The notes beneath the pieces are model-generated. The model saw nothing but the letters and a program-made list of their open reading frames with translations, was not told the origin of the DNA and did not search any database. Shown piece by piece: positions 15,366 to 23,896 of a stretch of 36,479 bases of DNA. Source of the DNA: an uncultured Saprospiraceae bacterium (GTDB lineage: Bacteria; Bacteroidota; Bacteroidia; Chitinophagales; Saprospiraceae); assembly GCA_947311105.1 (NCBI GenBank), contig CAMZKG010000288.1:1-36479 (forward strand), read 5' to 3'. The translations under genes and the position numbers were made by a program. The stretch's first letter is position 1. Every line of letters begins with the position of its first letter.

Positions 15366-18353
15366 TTAGCCCGTCCTACTAACCGCCAGCCGTTCCATTC
15401 GCCCAACTTCCAAGGTCAAAAAGCCAAACTCATTCGCCACCTTGCCTTCCAATAAATAAATGCCTTTTCCCCGAAAGGGGCTGCGTTTTAACGAAGGAGA
15501 AAAGTGAACGGAATCAAAAAAGACCCCATCTTCATCATACCAAGTCCCAAAACTCATGAGTTTGCCCTTGGAAGTCCGCAGTCGCTTTTGCGCCACATAA
15601 TAACCTAATATCTTGACGTATCTCCCGACAAATTGGGAAAAATCATTCACCCTAAAAGAACGTGCCGCCTGCACCTTTTTTGCGGAAGCATCCAATAAGT
15701 CAAAAGGGGAGCATAGCGGAAAACCCAATAATTCAATCTCCGCAAATGCCTGCTCTTGTGGTTCTTGAGTTAGCTCGGGCAATTCAAAAGTCTCCGCGGT
15801 GGACTCAAAAAGTAAACCAGTGCCCGATAGATGCCCATCGGGAAGCACCCCATTTTTTTGCCACATCAACTCATATTTGCCTACTTCCGTAAAACGAAAA
15901 GCACCGATGCGAATCAAAATATCTAATTGTGTCGTCGAAACATCAATGCGATTGGTAAAATCTTCTAGATTTTGGTAAGAGCCATTTTGGAGTCGCTCTC
16001 GGACAATATTTTGCGCAAGCTGACGCTCCAATTGTTGTACATGAATAAAACCCACATAAATCTCTTTGTCATAAATCGTCGTCAAATAAAGGCTGTTATT
16101 GACGCAAGGTGGATGGATATTACCACCGTGTATTCGGGCTTCATGAAAATAGTATTCTGTCCGATAAAAGCCCCCAAAATTATTAATGACTGCGACCATG
16201 AACTCTAGCGGGAAATGCGTCTTGAGATAGAGACTTTGCATGGATTCCACCGCATAGCTAGCCGAGTGCGCCTTGCTAAATGAATAACCGCTAAAGCTCT
16301 CGATTTGTCGCCAGACTTCATCCGCTAATTCCTTGGGATATCCCCGCTCTTTGCAGTTGGCATAATACTTTTTGCGCAAGCGGTCGAAGGTGTCTCGGGA
16401 GTGTTTTTTGCCCGACATGATACGGCGCAAGACATCGGATTCATTTAAGTCCAATCCTGCAAAATAATGGACAATTTTAATCACATCTTCCTGATACACC
16501 ATGATGCCATAAGTCTCTGCGAGATGCTCCGCAAAAACGGGGTGCAAATACTCAAAACTATTGGGCGCATGATGCCGCTCGATGTAAGCTTTCATCATGC
16601 CCGATTTGGCGACGCCTGGGCGGATGATGGAGCTGGCGGCAACCAGTTGGAGATAGGTGTCGCACTTTAATTTGGTCAATAGCCCACGCATCGCAGGAGA
16701 CTCCACATAGAAGCAACCAAGCGCCTGCCCAGAGCGCATTTGGGTTGCTACATTTTTATCTTTCTTTATGCTTCTAATATCATGAATATCAATGGATTGT
16801 CCTTTGTTGATGCGAATATAATCTACGGTATTTTTGATGTGTCCAAGTCCCCGTTGGCTTAGTATATCGAACTTGTGCAAGCCCATTTTTTCTGCACCAT
16901 ACATATCAAAATGCGTAATCGGAAATCCCTTGGGCATCATCTGCAAAGCCGTAAATTCAGTGATGGGATTTTCGGTGATAAGGATGCCGCCTGCATGAAT
17001 GGATAGATGATTGGGGAAGCCTTCCAGCATCTTTCCAAAGCGTCGAATATGTACGCCATACGGATGGTGTTTGTCGGTCTGATTGGGGTAGTCAATCATC
17101 ACATCAATCTCGTCTTTGGGCAGCCCAAAAGCCTTGCCTAGTTCTCGAATAATCGACCGATTTTTGAAGGTGCTATAAGTCGCCAAGAGAGCGGTGTGTT
17201 CTCGCCCATATCGCTTGAAAATATAGTCCACCACATCATCTCGCTCACTCCACGAAAAATCAATATCAAAGTCAGGCGGCGAAGTCCGATAGGGATTGAT
17301 AAAACGCTCAAAATATAAGTCTAAATCTACGGGATCCACATCGGTAATTTCCAAACAATACGCCACAATAGAATTGGCGCCACTGCCACGTCCCACATGG
17401 TGATAGCCTGCACCCCGTGCATACCGAATAATGTCCCACGTAATCAAAAAATAAGCCCCAAAATCCAACTCCCGAATGACCTTTAATTCTTTCTCAATAC
17501 GCTGGATGGCATCACGTGGAATCTGCTCTTCGGGTGCGTCCGTATAGCGTTTTTTGGCTCCTTCAAAAGCCAATTTGGCGAGTAGTTTATGGTCATCGAC
17601 TTTAGAGCCAGTAAAAGTTTGGCGATTATTATCGAGTGTCGAAGGGATGGAGATGCTACATTGGTCGATAATTTTTTGGGTATTTTCGATGATGAATGGA
17701 TAGGCATGATAGGCTTGCGCAAAAAAGGATTCATCTCTAAATATTTCGGTAGGTTGCGCCACATCTTTGGGTTGTAGCTTGGTGACCAAGGTATTCAAGT
17801 CAATGGCTCGAAGCAATTTGTGCATACGGAATGCGGTCGCTTGTGCGTTGCTATCGCTTGTATCATCCGCCGACCCAAAAGTAACGGTATTGAGCACCAC
17901 CAATTTATCAGGATATTGGAGTAGGGGAGATCGAAAGAGTTGGTTGGTGGCATCGGGTCGAATCCCAATAAATTCATTTTCTCGAAAGAGCGCCATCGGT
18001 TTGACCAAATCTGGATAAATGATGAACGTATCGGGCATTTTGGGTGCGACATCAGGCAATGCCTGTCCATCCAGTGAAGCATCGGTCAGTAATTTGTTGA
18101 GTTGGGCAAATCCTTGACGATTTTTGGCAATACCGATAAAAAGCAGCCGATTCTCCTTGCGGAATTCGATCCCGACTATTGGTTTAATCCCTTCTTTTTC
18201 GCAAGCCTGAATAAATTCATAGGTCGCGGAAGTATTGTTGATGTCGGTGAGTGTCAAGGCTTTAACCCCATTCTTTTTGGCGCAAGCCACCAAATCTTGG
18301 GGCGCTAAAACCCCATATCGTAAACTAAAAAAACTGTGCGTGTTTAAATACAT
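15366..18353 (-). CDS. dnaE: DNA polymerase III alpha subunit, short DnaE type
   Basis: About 995 residues from the ATG at 18353, just before the PHP domain. A C-family replicative-type polymerase. The N-terminal PHP domain is present, but its metal ligands are weakened: LNTHS in place of the usual L-H-x-H-S, and TDIN in place of T-D-H. The palm carries the PDFDIDF aspartate pair, and the third aspartate is in LHKFDILSQRGLGH. A helix-hairpin-helix and an OB fold (VKILGYYVAQKR) follow. It stops soon after the OB fold and lacks the longer C-terminal region of many replicative DnaE proteins. This fits an auxiliary DnaE, such as the DnaE2 class of translesion polymerases, better than the main replicase. 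No ImuA, ImuB or DinB gene lies next to it, so that role is inference. The gene contains several copies of the GNAA mini-hairpin motif. Confidence 0.88.
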   Translation of the reverse strand: MYLNTHSFFSLRYGVLAPQDLVACAKKNGVKALTLTDINNTSATYEFIQACEKEGIKPIVGIEFRKENRLLFIGIAKNRQGFAQLNKLLTDASLDGQALPDVAPKMPDTFIIYPDLVKPMALFRENEFIGIRPDATNQLFRSPLLQYPDKLVVLNTVTFGSADDTSDSNAQATAFRMHKLLRAIDLNTLVTKLQPKDVAQPTEIFRDESFFAQAYHAYPFIIENTQKIIDQCSISIPSTLDNNRQTFTGSKVDDHKLLAKLAFEGAKKRYTDAPEEQIPRDAIQRIEKELKVIRELDFGAYFLITWDIIRYARGAGYHHVGRGSGANSIVAYCLEITDVDPVDLDLYFERFINPYRTSPPDFDIDFSWSERDDVVDYIFKRYGREHTALLATYSTFKNRSIIRELGKAFGLPKDEIDVMIDYPNQTDKHHPYGVHIRRFGKMLEGFPNHLSIHAGGILITENPITEFTALQMMPKGFPITHFDMYGAEKMGLHKFDILSQRGLGHIKNTVDYIRINKGQSIDIHDIRSIKKDKNVATQMRSGQALGCFYVESPAMRGLLTKLKCDTYLQLVAASSIIRPGVAKSGMMKAYIERHHAPNSFEYLHPVFAEHLAETYGIMVYQEDVIKIVHYFAGLDLNESDVLRRIMSGKKHSRDTFDRLRKKYYANCKERGYPKELADEVWRQIESFSGYSFSKAHSASYAVESMQSLYLKTHFPLEFMVAVINNFGGFYRTEYYFHEARIHGGNIHPPCVNNSLYLTTIYDKEIYVGFIHVQQLERQLAQNIVRERLQNGSYQNLEDFTNRIDVSTTQLDILIRIGAFRFTEVGKYELMWQKNGVLPDGHLSGTGLLFESTAETFELPELTQEPQEQAFAEIELLGFPLCSPFDLLDASAKKVQAARSFRVNDFSQFVGRYVKILGYYVAQKRLRTSKGKLMSFGTWYDEDGVFFDSVHFSPSLKRSPFRGKGIYLLEGKVANEFGFLTLEVGRMERLAVSRTG

Positions 18354-18357
18354 GATG

Positions 18358-18365
18358 CAAATATA
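18358..18365 (-). promoter_or_regulatory. Possible -7 element directly against the dnaE start
   Basis: The minus strand reads TATATTTG at 18365-18358, ending 4 nt before the ATG at 18353. If used, it would give an almost leaderless mRNA. No -33 element was found at the expected distance, so this may be chance in AT-rich DNA. Confidence 0.3.
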
Positions 18366-18612
18366 AAACAAATTGTTTTAAGATGTAGATATATTTGTAA
18401 TTATTTGTTTTGTTTGGTGCGGCGATTTGTAAAAAGGTAATTTGTGTATGAAATTAAAAAAATTGTTGATTTTGTTGTGAATAGTGCAAGATTTTCTGAC
18501 TAGGTTTTGCAAGCTGTTTGTCATTAGCCATTTTTTACATCCAAGAAGTGGGTATTTGTCTATTTTTTTCCTATCTTGTGGTAGGAAAATGAATCACTCA
18601 AAAAAAATGAAC

Positions 18613-19416
18613 ATGAAAAAAATCTTACTAAGTTTATATTCTTTGCTTTTGGCGGTGGGTTTGCAAGCCCAAATAGGTGCTGTTGCCCCAGATTTTACAT
18701 TGGTCGATATCAATGGAGAAACGGTAAAGTTGTATGAAGATATTTTGGACAAGGGATTGATAGCCGTGGTGGATGTATCGGCCACTTGGTGTCCACCGTG
18801 TTGGACATTACACCAGAGTCATGCTTTGAAAGAATTATATGAAAAACATGGGTCTGATGGTTCTAATCAATTGCGTGTGTTGTTTTACGAAGGAGATGCG
18901 TCAACTACGTTGGCTGATTTGAATGGTACAGGCTCTAACACAAAAGGGGACTGGGTTACAGGTGTGCCTTATCCGATAGTTAACGAAAGTCCGCTTTCAT
19001 TGGATTTAAATATTTGGGCGCCAGGTGGCTTTCCTACGGTCAATATTATTCATCCAGATACTAAGAAAATTGTTGGGGATAGTTGGAGTGCGAATTCTTA
19101 TAGTGCTCAAGTATCTGCGATTGTATTAGCCACGGGTATTGACTTGGTGGATGCCGTGACAGGATTGCCAACGGTGGAAAATGATGTTTTGACAATTTAT
19201 CCTAATCCGACTTCTGAAAGGTTTTATATCAATTCGGCTAGCTTAGCGGGCAAGACTACGGTGAATGTCTTTAATGTCTTAGGACAATCTATGATGCAGG
19301 TGACGGAAGTTTCTAACGGTATCGACGTGAGTAGTTTGAAAAAAGGGAGTTATTTGGTGAGAATCTCGAATAATGGCAAGGAGCTGACGACTCGGTTGGT
19401 TATTGCTCGACCTTAG
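18613..19416 (+). CDS. Secreted thioredoxin-fold protein with T9SS sorting domain
   Basis: 267 residues from the ATG at 18613, which begins a signal peptide (MKKILLSLYSLLLAVGLQAQ); ATGs at 18607 and 18589 are in frame but add only a few residues. Residues about 22-185 form a redoxin/TlpA-like fold with GAVAPDFTL and the active site TWCPPCW (C60, C63), followed by a GGFPTVNII segment with the conserved cis-Pro region. A type A sorting domain (IYPNPTSERFYIN, then KKGSYLVRISN) ends the protein. It should act outside the cell or at the cell surface, perhaps as a disulfide reductase; no partner is visible. The long upstream frame from 18484 is probably leader. A terminator follows closely. Confidence 0.87.
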   Translation: MKKILLSLYSLLLAVGLQAQIGAVAPDFTLVDINGETVKLYEDILDKGLIAVVDVSATWCPPCWTLHQSHALKELYEKHGSDGSNQLRVLFYEGDASTTLADLNGTGSNTKGDWVTGVPYPIVNESPLSLDLNIWAPGGFPTVNIIHPDTKKIVGDSWSANSYSAQVSAIVLATGIDLVDAVTGLPTVENDVLTIYPNPTSERFYINSASLAGKTTVNVFNVLGQSMMQVTEVSNGIDVSSLKKGSYLVRISNNGKELTTRLVIARP

Positions 19417-19437
19417 TTTTTAGGGGTTTATTCAGGA

Positions 19438-19477
19438 AAAAACGCATAGAACGGGTTGTTCTATGCGTTTTTTTTTT
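19438..19477 (+). terminator. Rho-independent terminator after the redoxin gene
   Basis: AACGCATAGAAC and GTTCTATGCGTT (19441-19452 and 19458-19469) form a 12-bp stem with a 5-nt loop. T9 follows on the plus strand and an A-run precedes. Confidence 0.92.
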
Positions 19478-19483
19478 GCTGTC

Positions 19484-19639
19484 ATTCTATTTTTTTAGCA
19501 GTTTAGGTAGCCGTAAATTTTGCCATAAAATGCCTATTTTCTGCCTAAAATAAGGGATACTTAAGTAGTTACCATTTTTTTTGAGTAGCCCACCCCCAAA
19601 TTTGAAAGAGCATGTTTCTATTTTTTTGGCAGTTTAGGC
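19484..19639 (+). repeat. Pair of 24-bp direct repeats
   Basis: ATTCTATTTTTTTAGCAGTT (from 19484) and TTTCTATTTTTTTGGCAGTT (from 19615), both continuing TAGG, lie 131 bp apart in a gene-free stretch. Between them I see AT-rich sequence without an open frame. Confidence 0.6.
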
Positions 19640-19695
19640 TAATTTGACCCCGCCAGACGGCCGCCAGACGGGGTATACCCGTACACCCTGTGACT

Positions 19696-19715
19696 AGACG
19701 AACGGCCGTTCGTCT
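19696..19715. repeat. 20-bp perfect palindrome, GAACGGCCGTTC family
   Basis: AGACGAACGGCCGTTCGTCT is fully self-complementary. Its core matches the stems of the tandem repeat at 326-558 and the element at 22852. It lies 14 bp beyond the stop of the Hpt gene (minus strand) and could act as an end-of-transcript hairpin. A GCCAGACG direct repeat lies just to its left, near 19655-19675. Confidence 0.75.
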
Positions 19716-19728
19716 TTCCATTCCACTG

Positions 19729-20103
19729 TTATATCCCCATCTCATCTACAGCCAATTGGACATCTTTCAATACCAAAGGTTGGAGTTTATTCATGATGGC
19801 GATAAGTTCGGGCAATTTATCAAGGTCTTGGTTGTTTTTGGCAATTTGTTCGATGGCTTTGTTGGCGGTCGTCATTTTGTCGTTAGCTACGAAAGCTAGT
19901 GTTGATTTTAGTTTGTGCGCGGCATTTTTTAGAGTAGGGATGTCCATGGCTTGGTGCGCATCATTTATTTTTTGGATTTCTTCAGGAATCTCATCAAGTA
20001 GCATAGAAAGCATGGTCGATTTTGTTTCTAAATCGTCACCGATTAGGGAGTTAAGGTAGTCCAAGTTGATGTACTCAAATGAAGTAGAATTAGCGTTTTT
20101 CAT
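19729..20103 (-). CDS. Hpt domain phosphotransfer protein
   Basis: 124 residues, all helical. The Hpt signature is AAHKLKSTLAF with the phospho-accepting H63. The N-terminal 20 residues carry no other domain, so this is a free-standing histidine phosphotransfer protein. It overlaps the 3' end of the hybrid kinase gene by 14 bp, which implies translational coupling. It probably takes phosphate from the kinase's C-terminal receiver. No separate DNA-binding response regulator is present nearby, so the output of the relay lies elsewhere. Confidence 0.88.
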   Translation of the reverse strand: MKNANSTSFEYINLDYLNSLIGDDLETKSTMLSMLLDEIPEEIQKINDAHQAMDIPTLKNAAHKLKSTLAFVANDKMTTANKAIEQIAKNNQDLDKLPELIAIMNKLQPLVLKDVQLAVDEMGI

Positions 20104-22342
20104 GTGTGCGGTTTAAGTGTGTTAGGATTTTTTCGTATAAAAGACCTGGATCAAAAGGTTTGACAATAAAGCCGTCCAGGTCGTATTGCAAATATTTGTC
20201 TCCTTCTTGAATTTGTGCGTCAGCAGTCATGGCGAGGATGGGCAAGGTTTGGATATTTGGGTTTTCGTGTTGTCGTAGTGCTTTGGTGGCAGCATAACCG
20301 TCCATTACGGGCATGTATAAGTCCATAAGGATGACGTCAAAATCTTCATCCACTAAATCTAAAGCTTCTTGTCCGTTGTTGGCGACGATGATGTCTAGCT
20401 CGGGCCAGCGTTTGGCCAAAAGCTTACGGGCGACGAGCTGGTTCATTTTGTTGTCTTCAACAATCATGATGCGTTTAGGGTTGACGATGACGATATTGCT
20501 GTTTGCTTCTTCTTTGTTTTGGACTTGGATGTTGTCACCAATCTCAAGCACTAGGTCAAAGAAGAAAGTAGAGCCTACACCGATTTTGCTGGTAACCCAA
20601 ATTTTTCCGCCTTGTTGTTCGATCAGGTTTTTGGAGATGGCGAGCCCAAGCCCTGTGCCTTCAAAGATTCGTTCTTTGTGTTTGATACGAGTAAACGACT
20701 CAAAGATGGCGTCATGTTTTTCTTTAGGGATGCCGATGCCTGTGTCTGCAATTGAAAATTTTACAAGTACGGTGTCACCACTTTGTCCGAGCAAATTACA
20801 GTTGATTTTTACGGAGCCTTTGTCGGTAAATTTGACGGCATTTCCCGCCAGGTTGTATAGGATTTGGTTGATTCTAAGCTTGTCCCCTTTAAGTATTTTG
20901 GGAAGATCAGGGTCAATATATAGCTCAATGACGACGTCTTTGTCAGGTGTTTTGTAGGAGAGATTGTGGACGATGTTTTGTAGGAGGTCATGGATGTCGA
21001 AGTTTTTGTTTTCAAAAACAATTTGCCCATTTTTCAAGGAGGAGATGTCCAAAATGTCATTCAAGATGCCGAGCAATTGTTCGGACGAATGATGAATAGA
21101 TTTTAGGTAACCGCGTTGCTCATCGTTGAGTGTTGTGTCTAGGAGTAGATTGCTGAGCCCAATGATGGCATTCATGGGAGTGCGCATTTCGTGGCTGATG
21201 GCTGCAATAAACTGCTCTTTGAGTTGGTTGGATTCCATCTCAAGAATGCGCGTTTGTTTTATTTTTTCGGCGATTTTCCGTTCGGTGATGTCACGCAGAA
21301 TACCTGTGTACATGTCTGATTCGTTAGAGAAATAGACGACAGATAACAGGCAATTGCGGATGGTGCCATCCTTGCGGATAATTTCAATTTCTCTATTTTT
21401 GATTGTTTTTTTATGACCGATATCGATGAGTACGGAGTGACCATTTTTTTTGTCAAAAAAGTGATGGAGATTGGAGTTTGGGATGTCTTTGTCTTTGATG
21501 TCAAAAATCTCAAGGCCAGATTTGTTACATTCTTTGGGTAGTCCCAAGATGGTGCTTAGATAAATGCCATCACTGGAGTTGGCAAAAATATCCATGTATT
21601 TTTGGTGAGTTTCTTCTAGTCTTTCATTGGCTTTTTTCCTTTCGGAAATGTCTTGGATGGTGCCTTTGACCACCGCTGGGATTGCTTTATCTTTAAAATT
21701 TTCGATGGTAACTAGGTAATATTTCTTTTCCTTAAGGACATCGTCGTTACCTGCAAGTACGTATTGGATTTCTTTTTGGCATATTTTTCCCGTAAGGGCA
21801 TCACTGATAGCAGACTCAATCTCTAAGGCCAAATAGGAAGCTTGGGCTTTATTAAGAAAAAAAAGAGCCTGGGATAAATCGACTTGTTTTTGGGAAGAGT
21901 TGTAAGACCAGGGCGCCAAAAGGCTCATGCGTTGCGCCCAATGGAGCTGTTTTTTATGTTGGTATTTTATTAGCGTGAATTCGATTTTATCGAGTAACTC
22001 TTCACTGGAAAAACGCCCTTTGACCATAAAGTCGTCTGCTCCTGCTTTTAAGGCATCAATGTTAAGTTTTTTGTCGTTGGAACTCGAAATAGCAATGGTG
22101 TAGGCATCTGTTTTTTGCGTAAGCAGCAAAAGTTGCTGGAGCTTAGATTCTGGAAAAAGCCCAATATCTACCAAGATAATTTGGTGAGATTGCTCTAATT
22201 GATTGTTGAGTACCGACTGGATATTTGGTGAGCTGGTAATGTTACCAACAAAGCTCCCATCTTTTAGCATAATTTGCAAAAGACGTGCATCGGCTGCAGA
22301 TTCATCAATGATTAGTATGTCTATAGTGTTTCTCTTTTTCAT
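20090..22342 (-). CDS. Hybrid sensor histidine kinase (REC-PAS-PAS-HisKA-HATPase-REC)
   Basis: 750 residues, with no signal peptide or transmembrane segment, so a soluble sensor. Domains: an N-terminal receiver (7-125) with D59 in ILVDIG and K108 in FMVKG; a PAS-like domain ending GTIQDISERKKA (about 140-235); a second PAS ending GILRDITERKIA (about 245-357); HisKA with H384 in AISHEMRTPMN; an HATPase domain with an N-box (QILYNLAGNAVKF), DTGIGI and GTGLGL; and a C-terminal receiver with D674 in LMDLYMPVMDG. With the overlapping Hpt gene it makes a complete His-Asp-His relay, and the N-terminal receiver suggests input from another kinase. The signal and target are not evident. Confidence 0.93.
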   Translation of the reverse strand: MKKRNTIDILIIDESAADARLLQIMLKDGSFVGNITSSPNIQSVLNNQLEQSHQIILVDIGLFPESKLQQLLLLTQKTDAYTIAISSSNDKKLNIDALKAGADDFMVKGRFSSEELLDKIEFTLIKYQHKKQLHWAQRMSLLAPWSYNSSQKQVDLSQALFFLNKAQASYLALEIESAISDALTGKICQKEIQYVLAGNDDVLKEKKYYLVTIENFKDKAIPAVVKGTIQDISERKKANERLEETHQKYMDIFANSSDGIYLSTILGLPKECNKSGLEIFDIKDKDIPNSNLHHFFDKKNGHSVLIDIGHKKTIKNREIEIIRKDGTIRNCLLSVVYFSNESDMYTGILRDITERKIAEKIKQTRILEMESNQLKEQFIAAISHEMRTPMNAIIGLSNLLLDTTLNDEQRGYLKSIHHSSEQLLGILNDILDISSLKNGQIVFENKNFDIHDLLQNIVHNLSYKTPDKDVVIELYIDPDLPKILKGDKLRINQILYNLAGNAVKFTDKGSVKINCNLLGQSGDTVLVKFSIADTGIGIPKEKHDAIFESFTRIKHKERIFEGTGLGLAISKNLIEQQGGKIWVTSKIGVGSTFFFDLVLEIGDNIQVQNKEEANSNIVIVNPKRIMIVEDNKMNQLVARKLLAKRWPELDIIVANNGQEALDLVDEDFDVILMDLYMPVMDGYAATKALRQHENPNIQTLPILAMTADAQIQEGDKYLQYDLDGFIVKPFDPGLLYEKILTHLNRTHEKR

Positions 22343-22441
22343 GAATTTATTCTAGTATAAACCCCTTAAAAATAATACCAAGTTAGGTATAAATCAATGA
22401 TAAAAAGGAATTTTGTCCTAAAAATCAAGAAAAAGGCGTTT

Positions 22442-22807
22442 TTATTGGTGCATAAATTGCTTGTCAATGGGGATATACAACATTTTGGCGTCATCTTCAT
22501 CTACCAAAAAGATACAAAAATATTTTTTGGGATCTTTATAGACCTTGCGGAAAATATCTACTGCTCCCTTGTTCATGATTTTCTTAGCGTAAAACTCTTC
22601 GAGTGAAGAAGCGTTGATATTCCAAGTTTTGCCGTAGTCTTGTCCATTGATGATGGGAATTCCTGCCTTGAAATGATCCAAAACAGCGACATAAATGGGG
22701 TATTTGGTGACTCCTTCAGCCATGATTGCACGAGTGGCTTGCACCAAAGTTGGCGAATAGGCTTTTAAGGATTCTATTAAACTGCTGGGTATTAGTTCTT
22801 TTTTCAT
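22442..22807 (-). CDS. Conserved-looking protein of unknown function
   Basis: 121 residues, soluble, no signal peptide. It starts with an amphipathic helix (ELIPSSLIESLKAYSPTLVQATRAIM), then alternating strands and helices including YPIYVAVLDHFKAGIPI and KKYFCIFLVDEDDAKMLYIPI. The mixed alpha/beta pattern and normal codon use support a real gene. I do not recognise a family. It lies 99 bp upstream of the kinase start on the same strand and could be co-transcribed with it. Confidence 0.6.
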   Translation of the reverse strand: MKKELIPSSLIESLKAYSPTLVQATRAIMAEGVTKYPIYVAVLDHFKAGIPIINGQDYGKTWNINASSLEEFYAKKIMNKGAVDIFRKVYKDPKKYFCIFLVDEDDAKMLYIPIDKQFMHQ

Positions 22808-22845
22808 TTTTTTTGGTTATTGGTTGTTACTCTTGGCTTTGGGAT

Positions 22846-22883
22846 GTCGAGCCGAACGGCCGTTCGGGTGTCGAGTTACTGTT
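22846..22883. repeat. Palindromic repeat, GAACGGCCGTTC family
   Basis: CCGAACGGCCGTTCGG (22852-22867) is a perfect 16-bp palindrome flanked by TGTCGAG on both sides. It belongs with the repeats at 326-558 and 19696. It lies between the EamA gene stop and the start of the 121-residue protein. Confidence 0.75.
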
Positions 22884-22920
22884 TTTCTGTTACTGGTTTG
22901 CTGGTTGTCCTTCACCTTGA

Positions 22921-23802
22921 CTAATCTACTCTTCTTAGGATATAAACACCGCTCAAAATTAAAGCCATGCCAATAAAATGAGCATACTTAATCGTCTCTC
23001 CGTCCCAATATCCCAAAATGGTAGCCACCAAAGGAAAGAAATAACCGACCATAGTGGCAAAAACAGCTCCTTCCTTTTGGACTAGATTAAAGAAAACCAT
23101 AGTGGCAAAAAAAGTTCCGAAAATGGACAAAAATAATAGATAATATAGGGAATTCCAGGCAGTTGGCGTGGTTTGTAGGATGTCTAAGACGTTGGATTGA
23201 CTCAAAATAATAGCGGCAGGAATAGCGATGATCGTAAAAGAGATGGCACTGAGCGCCGTAGGGTTTAGCTTTTTGAGCTTGGTGTGGATGATGTTGCTAC
23301 TGGTTGCATAAAAAGCAGTAGCAGCAATAATGAAAAGCCCATAACGCCAGTCACCACTGATGTCTCCATTGCCATAGATAATGAGCCAAGTGGCGCCCAT
23401 CAATCCTAGGATGACACCTATTAATTTGCGCAAGCCGCCAGATTGCCTGAAAAAGAAAACACCAATAATAAGGGTGAAAAGTGGGGTCAGAGAGCTGAGT
23501 ACACCTGCCATGGCGCTGCTGACCTTGGTTTGCCCGAAGGCAAAAAAGAATGCTGGAAAGAAGGAGCCAATAAATCCTACGGCAGCGATGTAGGGTAGAA
23601 ATTGCTTGCTGGTCTTGCGAAAATGATAAATGGCAATAGGTAAAAAGGCTAATCCTGTTGTTACAATCCGAATAGATGCTACTTGTATCGCACTAAAAGA
23701 CTCTAGCCCTTTTTTGATAAAAATATAGGAACTGCCCCACAAAAGCCCTAAAAAAATTAGTGAGATCCAACTTTTAGTGCTTCTTTTTCTGTGTGGTTTC
23801 AT
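22921..23802 (-). CDS. DMT-superfamily (EamA) transporter
   Basis: 293 residues with about ten hydrophobic helices arranged as two EamA repeats. The N-terminal repeat opens with LIFLGLLWGSSYIFIKKGLE and the second begins near residue 150 (DWRYGLFIIAATAFYATSSNI). It is an inner-membrane drug/metabolite-type exporter; the substrate cannot be predicted. The start at 23802 gives the usual short positively charged N-terminus. Its promoter is back-to-back with that of the DUF4293 gene. Confidence 0.87.
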   Translation of the reverse strand: MKPHRKRSTKSWISLIFLGLLWGSSYIFIKKGLESFSAIQVASIRIVTTGLAFLPIAIYHFRKTSKQFLPYIAAVGFIGSFFPAFFFAFGQTKVSSAMAGVLSSLTPLFTLIIGVFFFRQSGGLRKLIGVILGLMGATWLIIYGNGDISGDWRYGLFIIAATAFYATSSNIIHTKLKKLNPTALSAISFTIIAIPAAIILSQSNVLDILQTTPTAWNSLYYLLFLSIFGTFFATMVFFNLVQKEGAVFATMVGYFFPLVATILGYWDGETIKYAHFIGMALILSGVYILRRVD

Positions 23803-23843
23803 TTTGTGTTGGTGACTGTTTGAGAAAGTCTCTTTTGTGTGCT

Positions 23844-23874
23844 CTTGGAAATAGGCACAAAAGTACTATCTTTG
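23844..23874. promoter_or_regulatory. Back-to-back promoters for EamA (-) and DUF4293 (+)
   Basis: Plus strand: CTTG (23844-23847), 19 nt, TATCTTTG (23867-23874), 22 nt before the DUF4293 start. Minus strand: TACTTTTG (23865-23858), ending 55 nt before the EamA start, with a weaker -33. The two -7 elements are one base apart, so the promoters must compete. Confidence 0.6.
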
Positions 23875-23896
23875 TGGGAAAGAAACACAAAATAAA

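Noticed and set aside
15215..15406. A 63-residue minus-strand frame at the dnaE 3' end
   Set aside because: It overlaps the dnaE stop, contains palindromic spacer DNA and shows no family features.
18390..18397. TATATTTG as a promoter for the redoxin gene
   Set aside because: It lies more than 200 nt before the start and has no -33 partner at the right distance.
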